Source of the DNA: Nemertoderma westbladi
Lineage: Eukaryota > Xenacoelomorpha > Nemertodermatida > Nemertodermatidae
DNA length: 41,186 bases
Assembly (NCBI GenBank): GCA_032718475.1
Contig: JAUCBJ010006971.1
Span: forward strand, 1-41,186
Direction of reading: 5' to 3'
Positions 30,493 through 41,130 of the stretch are shown here, piece by piece (position 1 is the first letter of the stretch; every line of letters starts with the position of its first letter). Position numbers and translations under genes: made by a program. A model generated the notes under the pieces. That model was given only the letters and a program-made list of their open reading frames with translations, ran no database searches and was not told the DNA's origin.

Positions 30493-31758
30493 CTAGAAAG
30501 GCATTTCCTAAAGGAAATGCAACCACGAAGCTAAGGAAAATTAAACAAACGGCCACAATTTGGTTCGTTGCTTAGCCTAGTTTAGTAGCATTTGCCAATA
30601 AATAACTTCTATTCCCATGGAAACTAGAGTTCTCTGGAACTGTTGGTTTTACCTTTGAAAAAAGATTCAGTCCAGATTGTTTTTCAGATAACACATCGAG
30701 TTTCAGAAAATATTGTAGTTTATGTCCAAATTACAGATTTTCTATCAAAATGCATCTGTTTGCAGTGGTTGTCATGGAAACTGAAAAATAGAACAATGTA
30801 ATTCGGATGCAGAATAAGTCATATAGTGGGGGTAGGTGTTGGTCCCAAGTCATAATACTATTAAATTGTGCTTCAAATTATCATTTTATTAATTTTAACA
30901 TCTGTTTACTCTTGTTGCTATGGTAAATGGATTTTCTAATTAACTTCGAACGGCTTGTATATGGACCTTATAGATGAGTTGCAAAACCCCAAGTTTATAT
31001 ATATTACAGTTTTTCTCCAAATAGAGTTATGATTATAGACTTGAATGATATATAACTTTAAAAAAACTACAGTTACCATGGTAACTAGATATTTCTGGAA
31101 TGTTTTGAGTTTCACTAAAAGTTCCAACTAGTGGTCCAGATAACACATACCTAGTTTCGTAAAATTTTATCGTGAAGTCTATGTACAAATGAATAATTTT
31201 CGTATAAAAACATCTGTTTTCAGCGGTTGTCAAGGTAACTGCAAAATAGAACAATCAAATTCGGACGCAGAATAAGTTATATAGTGGGGGTAGGGATTGG
31301 TCCCAAGTCATCACACCTTAACCTTAGGCTTCAAATTAACATTTTAAAAATTTTAACATCTGTTTAGCCCGGTTGCCAAGGTAACTGGATTTTCTATTTA
31401 ACCTCAATCGGCTCTGCTATGGACCTTATAGTTGTGTTGAGAAACCCCAAGTTTATATGTATTATAGTTTTCCTACAAATAGAGTTACAAATATTGACTT
31501 GAAATACATAGACTTTTTTCTAAGTCCGTTGCCATGGAAACCAGATTTTTCCTGGAGATGAGACCCATCCCACACGACGCGCCTTGATGAGTTGTATATA
31601 CATGCAAAATTTCAGGGTACTTTTAAAGGCTAGTTTTTTCCCCGACCAAAAAAAACCAAATCTGCCTCACACAAGTAAAATAGCCCACTATGAATAGACC
31701 ATCTCAGCTAAGGAAAATCTTTCTTAGCGAAAGTAGTTGATTTTCCTTAGCTTCGTGG
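30493..31758. mobile_element. X-box repeat element, copy B
   Basis: 1266 bp, the same length as copy A and differing from it at only a handful of bases, most of them in the last ~130 bp, where B instead matches copies C and D (aaatctgcctcacacaag). This suggests very recent origin with some sequence exchange. All seven X-box-like palindromes are kept. Preceded by ta, as are the other copies. Confidence 0.85.
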
Positions 31759-31773
31759 ATAGTCTACTTATTA

Positions 31774-33042
31774 CTAGAAAGGCATTTCCTAAAGGAAATG
31801 CAACCACGAAGCTAAGGAAAATTAAACAAACCGCCACACTTTGGATCGTTGCTTAGCCTAGTTTAGTAGCATTTGCCAATAATTAACTTCTATTCCCATG
31901 GAAACTAGAGTTCTCTGGAACTGTTGGTTTTACCTTTGAAAAAAGATTCAGTCCAGATTGTGGTTCTGATAACACATACCAAGTTTCAGAAAATATTGTA
32001 GTTTATGTCCAAATTACCGATTTTCCTTCAAAATGCATCTGTTTGCGGTGGTTGTCATGAAAACTGAAAAATAGAACAACGTAATTTGGATGCAGAATAA
32101 GTCATATAATGGGGGTGGGTCTTGGTCCCAAGTCATAATACTATTAACTTGTGCTTCAAATTATCATTTTATAAATTTTAACATCTGTTTAGTCTTGTTG
32201 CTATGGTAACTGGATTGTGTAATTAACCTCGAACGGCTTGTATATGGACCTTATAGATGTGTTGCAAAACCCCAAATTTATATATATTACATTATTTTGC
32301 TACAAATAGAGTATTGAATTTAGATTTGAATGATATAGACTTTGATAAACTACAGTTACCATGGTAACTAGGTATTTCTGGAATGTTTTTTTGTTTCACT
32401 AAAAGTTCCAACTAGTGGTCCAGATAATACATACCCAGTTTCGTAAAATTTTATCGCGAAGTCTATGTCCAAATGAGTAATTTTTGCATAAAAACATCTG
32501 TTTTCAGCGGTTGTCATGGTAACTGCAAAATAAAACAATGAAATTCGGACGCAGAATAAATTATATAGTGGGGGTAGGGGTTGGTCCCAAGTCATAACAC
32601 CTTGTCCTTAGGCTTCAAATTATCATTTTATAAATGTTAACATCTGTTTAGCCTGGTTGCCAAGGTAACTGGATTTTCTATTTAACCTCAATCGGCTCTG
32701 CTATGGACCTTATAGTTGAGTTGAGAAACCCCAAGTTTATATCTATTATAGTTTCCCTACAAATAGAGTTTTAAATATTGACTTGAAATACAGAGACTTT
32801 TTTATAAGTCCGTTTCCATGGAAACCAGATTTTTCCTGGATATGAGACCCGGCCCAAAAGATGCGCCTCGACGAGTAGTATATACATGCAAAATTTCAGG
32901 GTACTTTTAAAGGCTAGTTTTTTCACCGGTCAAAAAACCCCAAATCTGCCTCACACAAGTAAAATAGCCCACTATGAATAGACCATCTCAGCTAAGGAAA
33001 ATCTTTCTTAGCGAAAGTAGTTGATTTTCCTTAGCTTCGTGG
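31774..33042. mobile_element. X-box repeat element, copy C
   Basis: 1269 bp, in the same orientation and with the same termini as copies A and B, but clearly more diverged. It keeps seven palindromes, including gttaccatggtaac (perfect) and gtttccatggaaac. Only 15 bp separate it from copy B. Confidence 0.85.
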
Positions 33043-33095
33043 ACCAAAAGTTTAGAAATTCTACACACAGCAACACAGGTGGACAGACTTTTATA

Positions 33096-34351
33096 CTAGA
33101 AAGGCATTTCCTAAAGGAAATGCAACCACGAAGCTAAGGAAAATTAAACACTCTTTGACTCATCACTTCATTGCTTTACAGAGTTAAGAGGCATATGCCT
33201 TTAAAACTCATATTACCATGGCAACCGGAGTTTTCTAGAACTGCTGAGGTTTACATTAAGCTCCGGTTTGTGGTTCCAGGTGACACATACTTCAATTCAG
33301 TTTCATTGAGTAGTTAATGTGTAAAACAAAGGATTTAATTGTTAAAACGTCTGTTTGTAGTGGTTGTCATGGAAACTGAAAAATGCGACAATTTAAATTG
33401 GATGCGGAATTAGTGATATAGTGGGGGTAGGGATTGGTCCCAAGTCGTAATACCTTAAATTTATGCTTCAAATAACAATTTTATAAATTTGAACATCTTT
33501 TTAGCATGGTAGCCCTGGTAACTGGATTTTCTAATTAAACCTCAATCAGCTCGACTATTGTTCTTATCATTGAGATGAGAAACCCCAAGTTTATATCTAT
33601 TGCGGTTATTCTATAAATAGAGTTATGAATATAAACTTGAATGATATAATCTGTAATAAACTCCAGTTACCATGGTAACTAGATATTTCTGGAATGTTTT
33701 GAGTTTTACTAAAAGTTCGAACTAGTGGTCCAGATAACACATAACCAGTTTCGTAAAATTTTATCGCGAAGTCTACGTCCAAATGAGTAATTTTTGAATT
33801 AAAACATCTGTTTTCAGCGGTTGTCATGGAAACTACAAAATAGAACAATGAAATTTGGACGCAAATAAGTTATATAGTGGGGGTAGGGGTTGGTCCCAAG
33901 TCACAACACCTTAACCTTAGGCTTCAAATTCACATTTTATTAATTTTAACATCTGTTTAGCCCGGTTGCCAAGGTAACTGGATTTTCTATTTAACCTCAA
34001 TCGGCTCTGCTATGGAACTTATAGTTGAGTTGAGAAACCCCAAGTTTATATCTATTATAGTTTTCCTACAAATAGAGTTATAAATATTGACTTGAAATAC
34101 ATAGACTTTTTTCTAAGTCCGTTGCCATGGAAACCAGATTTTTCCTGGATATGAGACCCGGCCTAAAAGATGCGTCTCGCCGAGTAGTATATACATGCAA
34201 AATTTCAGGGTACTTTTAAAGGCTAGTTTTTTCCGGAATCAAAAAAAACCAAATCTGCCTCACACAAGTAAAATAGCCCACTATGAATAGACCATCTCAG
34301 CTAAGGAAAATCTTTCTTAGCGAAAGTAGTTGATTTTCCTTAGCTTCGTGG
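33096..34351. mobile_element. X-box repeat element, copy D (most diverged)
   Basis: 1256 bp. The first ~150 bp after the terminal repeat is different sequence (aaacactctttgactcatca), yet the box is still present (attaccatggcaac), followed by the usual series. Termini are intact. Confidence 0.85.
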
Positions 34352-34463
34352 AATTACTCTGTCTACCGCTAAGGCGCCCATGTGAAGAATACCAGGATTT
34401 CACTTTTCGGTCGACTTTTTATTGGAATTTTATATATGAAGATTTTTAATTTTTTTTAATTTA

Positions 34464-35730
34464 CGAGAAAGGCATTTCCTAAAGGAAATGCAACCACGAA
34501 GCTAAGGAAAATTAAACAAACGGCCACACTTTGGTTCGTTGCTTTAGCCTCGTTTAGTAGCAATTGTCAATAATTAACTTCTATTCCCATGGAAACTAGA
34601 GTTCTCTGGAACTGTTGCTTTAACCTTTGAAAAAAAATTCAGTACAGATTGTGGTTCAGATAACACATATACTGAGTTTCAGAAAATATTGTAGTTTATG
34701 TCCAAATTACCGATTGTCTATCAAAATGCATCTGTTTGCAGTGGTTCTCCTGGAAACTGAAAAATAGAACAATGTAATTCGGATGCAGAATAAGTCACAT
34801 AGTGGGGGTAGGGGTTAGTCCCAAGTCATAATACTATTAACTTGTGCTTCAAATTATCATTTTATAAATTTTAACATCTGTTTAGACTTGTTGCTATGGT
34901 AACTGTATTTTCTAATTAACCTCAAACGGCTTGGATATGGATCTTATAGATGAGTTGCAAAACCCCAAGTTTATATATATTACAGTTTTTCTACAAATAG
35001 AGTTATCAATATAGATTTGAATGATATAGAGTTTAATAAACTACAGTTACCATGGTAACTAAATTTCTGGAATAATTTAAGTTTCACTAAAAGTTCCAAC
35101 TAGTGGTCCAGATAACACATACCCAGTTTTGTAAAATTTTATCGTGAAGTCTATGTCCAAATGAATAAGTTTTGAATAAAAACATCTGTTTTCAGCGGTT
35201 GTCATGGTAACTGAAAAATAGAACAATGTAATTCGGATGCAGAATAAGTTATATAGTGGGGGTAGGGGTTGGTCCCAAGTCATAACACCTTGCCCTTAGG
35301 CCTCAAATTAACATTTTATAAATTTTAACATCTGTTTATCCCGGTTGCCAAGGTAACTGGATTTTCTATTTAGCCTCAATCGGATCTGCTATGGACCTTA
35401 TAGTTGTGTTGCGAAACCCCAAGTTTATATCTATTATAGTTTTCCTACAAATAGAGTTCTAAATATTGACTTGAAATACATAGACTTTTTTTGAAGTCCG
35501 TTGCCATGGAAACCAGATTTTTCCTGGATATGAGACCCGGCCCAAAAGATGCGCCTCGTCGAGTAGTATATACATGCAAAATTTCAGGGTACTTTTAAAG
35601 GCTAGTTTTTTCACCTATCAAAAAACCCCAAATCTGCCTCATACAAGTAAAATAGCCCACTATGAATAGACCATCTCAGCTAAGGAAAATCTTTCTTAGC
35701 GAAAGTAGTTGATTTTCCTTAGCTTCGTGG
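34464..35730. mobile_element. X-box repeat element, copy E
   Basis: 1267 bp, same orientation and termini. It lies between inverted copies of ctggtattcttcacatggg (34377-34395 inverted, 35953-35971 direct), so it appears to have inserted into another foldback element. Confidence 0.85.
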
Positions 35731-35846
35731 ATCTTTATTAAGTGTTTTATAGCGCTTATTTCTGTCTTATAACCTGTACATATGCTAATTCGTTTATTGT
35801 TTTGGTTAGATTCAGCCCTTCTGTAACCTGTGTTTTTGGTGAAAAC

Positions 35847-35971
35847 CTGGTATTCTTCACATGGGGGTAACAGCAAAGTGAAATATAACGGCAGAAAGTC
35901 TGGTATTCTTCACATGGGGTTAACTGCAAAGTGAAATATAACGGCAGAAAGTCTGGTATTCTTCACATGGG
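35847..35971. repeat. 53-bp tandem repeat, 2.4 units
   Basis: ctggtattcttcacatggg starts at 35847, 35900 and 35953, each followed by a gcaaagtgaaatataacggc block except the last. Confidence 0.9.
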
Positions 35972-35975
35972 CCCT

Positions 35976-36659
35976 ATTGTCAGTAAGTAGCAAAGTAAAT
36001 ACAAAAGGAAGTCAATAAACCCAGGGTGCTTTTATTTTTAACTTGAGTATTGGTGAATGCGATTATACGCGTTTACATTGCAAACTTTACAAGGTAAGCA
36101 ACTTATACCCCTGGAGCCGGACCTCCTGGTATATAGGAGTGGAGGGAGTCATGCGCTTATTCACAGTATATAGATGTAAGAAACAATGCATATCGAGGTT
36201 AGCTGGTCTCATTCAAAAGATGCATTTCTATCTGTTTCGTTTCGCGTTGAAATTAATTTAATTTCAGAATATAAACGATTTATCTAAATATATTGATTAG
36301 TTGGAGAATATATTTATTAACTAATAATAATAATATCTTTACATACTGTAGTTGTAGTTGCGAATGTAGTATACAGACAGATTTTAAACACGAATAAATT
36401 AATTGTTAAATTCCGAGAGGATTTTTTATTCACTGTAGAAAAAACGGCAGTGAGTATATGCATGGTATTTGCAAAAACAGTTTCCTGGTCTAAATTAATT
36501 TTTAGGACCTACGCGTAGCTACGCGTCGGTCGAAAATATTTACCCTCAATCTACCGTAATCCAGTAATTGTGTAAAAAGACTGCACAGGTGTAAGAAATA
36601 ATACCGGTAACAGGGTAACATCAAATCAGACTGTAAGTCATACTAGTAAGTCAAGTTGT
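35976..36659. other. AT-rich intergenic DNA
   Basis: No gene supported. It contains one pair of ACGCGT motifs (cctacgcgtagctacgcgt, about 36509-36527), like the cluster at the end of the window. Otherwise AT-rich. Confidence 0.5.
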
Positions 36660-39600
36660 TCATTCTAAATTAATGTGTAAACTTGCTGGTTACGGTATCA
36701 GTGGAAAACTGCATGCTTGGCTTGCAGCGTTTCTCTCCAACCGTACCCAACAAGTTGTTTATCTGAATCACTGAATCTCATGACGTAATATTGCAAGGTA
36801 GTGAGTGTATTAGGGCCGTTACTACTGTATTTGTTCTTTATATATATATGACCTTCCCCCGTTGCTAGGTTCAGTTCAATGCAAGCTGTATGCGGATGAT
36901 GTGAAAATTTACGCTACTTCGGCAGCCAACATAAATTTAACTGAAGCGCTGCAGGTACTGTACTTTCAACTTGGGCTGATTCATGGCAATTATTGATTGC
37001 CGCCCATAAATGCCAGCCAAGTCATATATTTTGGGTTTGGAAACCCAGCAACGCACATTATCTAAATAATTCGATATTAGATTCGGCCGCGGCCATTCTA
37101 GAGATCTTGGTGTTTCAATGTGATCTGATTTAAAGTTTTCGGTGTATTGTAAAGAGCAAGTTAGTAAAGCGCATATTATATTTCGGTGTTTTTATTTTAT
37201 ACTACAGTAGTAACTGAGTAATCCGAAAGCTTTACTACTGTAACTGCATATTAGACTTATGTAAGACTGTAAGACCACTTCTTGAATATTGTACTGTAGT
37301 TTGGTCGCCTTTCCAGCTTACAATATAGATCTAGTAGAACGTGTCCAGCATTATCTTTCTATACGATTATTTGCAAGGTGCAATATGATCAATATTAGTT
37401 ACGCTGATAGACTACTTTTTCTTAAATTGCAGTCACTGGAAGTTCGACGAATCATATTCGATCTGAAAATGAAAATGAAACCTAGTAAATCTGTATTTGG
37501 TATTTCTCAGAATTATTTTCATACACACACACTTAGTATAGAGATCACAGTTGCAAATTATACACGTCACAAAACAGACTAGCTATTACGCATTTGCTAA
37601 CAGAGTAGTTCCTTTATGGAATTATTTACCCGTAGAAGTTGTCGATTCAAGTACCTTAAAAATGTTTTCTACAATAAAAAGGAGGAAAAACGTTGACCTA
37701 CTAAACGTTGACCTACTAAACGTTGACCTACTAAACGTTGACCTACTAAACGTTGACCTACTAAACGTTGACCTACTAAACGTTGACCTACTAAACGTTG
37801 ACCTACTAAACGTTGACCTACTAAACGTTGACCTACTAAACGTTGACCTACTAAACGTTGACCTACTAAACGTTGACCTACTAAACGTTGACCTACTAAA
37901 CGTTGACCTACTAAACGTTGACCTACTAAACGTTGACCTACTAAACGTTGACCTACTAAACGTTGACCTACTAAACGTTGACCTACTAAACGTTGACCTA
38001 CTAAACGTTGACCTACTAAACGTTGACCTACTAAACGTTGACCTACTAAACGTTGACCTACTAAACGTTGACCTACTAAACGTTGACCTACTAAACGTTG
38101 ACCTACTAAACGTTGACCTACTAAACGTTGACCTACTAAACGTTGACCTACTAAACGTTGACCTACTAAACGTTGACCTACTAAACGTTGACCTACTAAA
38201 CGTTGACCTACTAAACGTTGACCTACTAAACGTTGACCTACTAAACGTTGACCTACTAAACGTTGACCTACTAAACGTTGACCTACTAAACGTTGACCTA
38301 CTAAACGTTGACCTACTAAACGTTGACCTACTAAACGTTGACCTACTAAACGTTGACCTACTAAACGTTGACCTACTAAACGTTGACCTACTAAACGTTG
38401 ACCTACTAAACGTTGACCTACTAAACGTTGACCTACTAAACGTTGACCTACTAAACGTTGACCTACTAAACGTTGACCTACTAAACGTTGACCTACTAAA
38501 CGTTGACCTACTAAACGTTGACCTACTAAACGTTGACCTACTAAACGTTGACCTACTAAACGTTGACCTACTAAACGTTGACCTACTAAACGTTGACCTA
38601 CTAAACGTTGACCTACTAAACGTTGACCTACTAAACGTTGACCTACTAAACGTTGACCTACTAAACGTTGACCTACTAAACGTTGACCTACTAAACGTTG
38701 ACCTACTAAACGTTGACCTACTAAACGTTGACCTACTAAACGTTGACCTACTAAACGTTGACCTACTAAACGTTGACCTACTAAACGTTGACCTACTAAA
38801 CGTTGACCTACTAAACGTTGACCTACTAAACGTTGACCTACTAAACGTTGACCTACTAAACGTTGACCTACTAAACGTTGACCTACTAAACGTTGACCTA
38901 CTAAACGTTGACCTACTAAACGTTGACCTACTAAACGTTGACCTACTAAACGTTGACCTACTAAACGTTGACCTACTAAACGTTGACCTACTAAACGTTG
39001 ACCTACTAAACGTTGACCTACTAAACGTTGACCTACTAAACGTTGACCTACTAAACGTTGACCTACTAAACGTTGACCTACTAAACGTTGACCTACTAAA
39101 CGTTGACCTACTAAACGTTGACCTACTAAACGTTGACCTACTAAACGTTGACCTACTAAACGTTGACCTACTAAACGTTGACCTACTAAACGTTGACCTA
39201 CTAAACGTTGACCTACTAAACGTTGACCTACTAAACGTTGACCTACTAAACGTTGACCTACTAAACGTTGACCTACTAAACGTTGACCTACTAAACGTTG
39301 ACCTACTAAACGTTGACCTACTAAACGTTGACCTACTAAACGTTGACCTACTAAACGTTGACCTACTAAACGTTGACCTACTAAACGTTGACCTACTAAA
39401 CGTTGACCTACTAAACGTTGACCTACTAAACGTTGACCTACTAAACGTTGACCTACTAAACGTTGACCTACTAAACGTTGACCTACTAAACGTTGACCTA
39501 CTAAACGTTGACCTACTAAACGTTGACCTACTAAACGTTGACCTACTAAACGTTGACCTACTAAACGTTGACCTACTAAACGTTGACCTACTAAACGTTG

Positions 39601-39689
39601 ACCTACTAAACGTTGACCTACTAAACGTTGACCTACTAAACGTTGACCTACAAAGGTTTTGCAAGTTTAATCGATTTGATGAATAATAT
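36660..39689 (+). pseudogene. Degraded LINE reverse transcriptase with expanded C terminus
   Basis: Plus-strand remains of a non-LTR reverse transcriptase, 5'-truncated and broken by frameshifts and stops. Pieces in order: KLAGYGISGKLHAWLAAFLS, then SNRTQQVVYLN (about 36670-36770); a decayed QGSVLGPLLF region (about 36793-36850); KLYADDVKIYA with the YADD box (about 36885-36920); RPLLEYCTVVWSPFQ (about 37273-37317); DLVERVQHYLSIRLFARC and LKLQSLEVRR; and FANRVVPLWNYLPVEVVDSS (about 37585-37650). This motif style is typical of Jockey/CR1-group LINEs. The C-terminal codons NVDLL are expanded about 130-fold before the original ending QRFCKFNRFDE and its stop at 39684-39686. No link to cellular genes. 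Confidence 0.85.
37691..39651. repeat. 15-bp satellite, about 130.7 units, essentially perfect
   Basis: The unit cgttgacctactaaa is repeated from 37691 to 39651 with no variant that I can see. In the LINE frame it encodes NVDLL; the minus strand reads STFSR. It is flanked on both sides by the remaining LINE C terminus. Absence of any substitution over nearly 2 kb means very recent expansion, strong homogenisation, or an assembly consensus effect. Confidence 0.99.
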
Positions 39690-39724
39690 AATATTACAAT
39701 ATAATATTACAATATAATATTACA
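39684..39724. repeat. 13-bp AT tandem repeat, about 3 units
   Basis: aatataatattac repeated three times immediately after the LINE stop codon, then a decayed copy. Confidence 0.8.
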
Positions 39725-39726
39725 GT

Positions 39727-40626
39727 ATATTAATTTCTTATATTATACAGTAATACTACATTAATACACAATGGTGCTTCTTTTTTTTCGTTGTAATTTT
39801 AAAAGTGTTGATTTACATTAATTACGTACGGTATGTGGTAACAACTTCTTTAGGTAATTACTGTCATACCTTTTTGTTGTATGTTATTTATCGCGGGCTC
39901 CATAAGTGCTATATCCTATATGCCTGGACGGTCTTCCCCCTCTTTATATGTTACTGAATTTACTTCTGCTGTTTGCTGCTCCATTTTACTTTGATCGTTA
40001 TTTTATGGGTTTATTTTTGGCTGCAAGCTGGCTACAAACAATGGGTCAACAACGAACAACCCGCCCTGGTAGCCAATGAGAGAACCTAGATTAAGATATT
40101 TAGCTGCAATACAGTATATGATAGGCCTAGAGTAGTGTAATTGAATTACTATCAAAATCTATAAATAGATAGGGTCTGCCAACAAGCTTTCCACCCCGGA
40201 GTAGTGACGAGTAGCAACATAGAACAAATACACAACTTACACCATGACCATACAATGTAATTAGTCAAAGGCTGCTTTGGCAATGCCAGTGCCATTATAG
40301 AGTAATTGGACCAAAAGGAATGGTGGGGAGTCAGGTCAGTGGGCAGAAGTAGCATGTGAATCCAATAATATTGATTACCAACAATGCAACAATATCATAA
40401 GACGACGGTGTTATTAATAAGAAAAAAGAACAAGACATGACTGGGGGCAGTGGGTAGGTCTTGTCTGGGTGGGCAGTGCCCCCCAAAGCCCCCTCGCACG
40501 GTACGGGCCTGATCCATATACAATCTATCGTTGGTAATGTAATTACATTTTTCGTGTGGTCATAACAAAAGGGGTTTCAACACATAAATTACATACAGTA
40601 CATTAAAAGCTTGGCTCTGGCTTATT
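39727..40626. other. Intergenic DNA, no gene seen
   Basis: AT-rich at first, then a GC-richer stretch near 40440-40510 (ggggcagtgggtaggtcttg, gtgggcagtgccccccaaag) that may be an old repeat. No supported coding sequence. Confidence 0.5.
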
Positions 40627-40650
40627 CCCCCCCCCCCCCCCCCCCCCCCC
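40627..40650. repeat. 24-base C tract
   Basis: An uninterrupted run of about 24 C, i.e. G on the minus strand. Confidence 0.9.
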
Positions 40651-40908
40651 ACTGGCCTGCGCGCGCCCGGGTCCACTCGCCCCACCCCCGACCAACGTAA
40701 CGCCACTGCCGCTGGGGATTAGTATTCCAAATCGTATCTGTGATGTGTTTCCAGTTGTTTCGGTTTTTTAGCATCCAGTATTAGACTGTGAACTGTATGT
40801 ACCGGTCCCGCGTGGGCTTTGTGTCGAATCTAATTTCACTGAGGCCTAAGCGTTTTTCATGACCTTTCTCTCGTATCTCATCTGGACCAATCAGGAAACA
40901 GTATTCGG
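40651..40908. other. Intergenic DNA, no gene seen
   Basis: It begins with GC-rich sequence (gcgcgcccggg) after the C tract and then becomes ordinary intergenic DNA. Nothing recognised. Confidence 0.45.
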
Positions 40909-41130
40909 CTACGCGTATGCATACGCGTATGTCAAATCGTTCAATGTAATGTCTAGATACGTGGATACGTACGCACATACGTGGATACGTACGGCATACC
41001 CGCGTACTGCCTTTTTAACATCTACCGTAGGTGTTTTAAAACTACGCGTAGTTGTTTTGGAACTACGCGTAGGTATTTTGAAACTACGCGTAGGTCTACC
41101 GTAGCTACGCGTAGATGCTACGCGTAGCAG
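40909..41130. repeat. Cluster of ACGCGT palindromes
   Basis: A perfect 20-bp palindrome tacgcgtatgcatacgcgta lies at 40910-40929. A direct repeat containing acgtggatacgtacg is at about 40960-41000. Then five ctacgcgtag decamers or close variants follow between about 41042 and 41129, three of them about 20 bp apart and separated by ttttgaa-type links. ACGCGT is rare in this AT-rich DNA, so the density is notable. No gene is called here. Confidence 0.8.

Larger units (their letters stand above)
34377..35971. mobile_element. Foldback-like element interrupted by X-box copy E
   Basis: The terminal block cccatgtgaagaataccag at 34377-34395 is the exact inverse of 35953-35971, and both are followed inward by a tttcactt/aagtgaaa match. 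Removing copy E leaves an element of about 330 bp. Its right arm carries a 53-bp tandem repeat. Confidence 0.6.

Noticed and set aside
37622-39664. 680-codon minus-strand frame of STFSR repeats
   Set aside because: It is only the complement of the 15-bp array; the plus-strand LINE frame explains the sequence and nothing supports a minus-strand gene.
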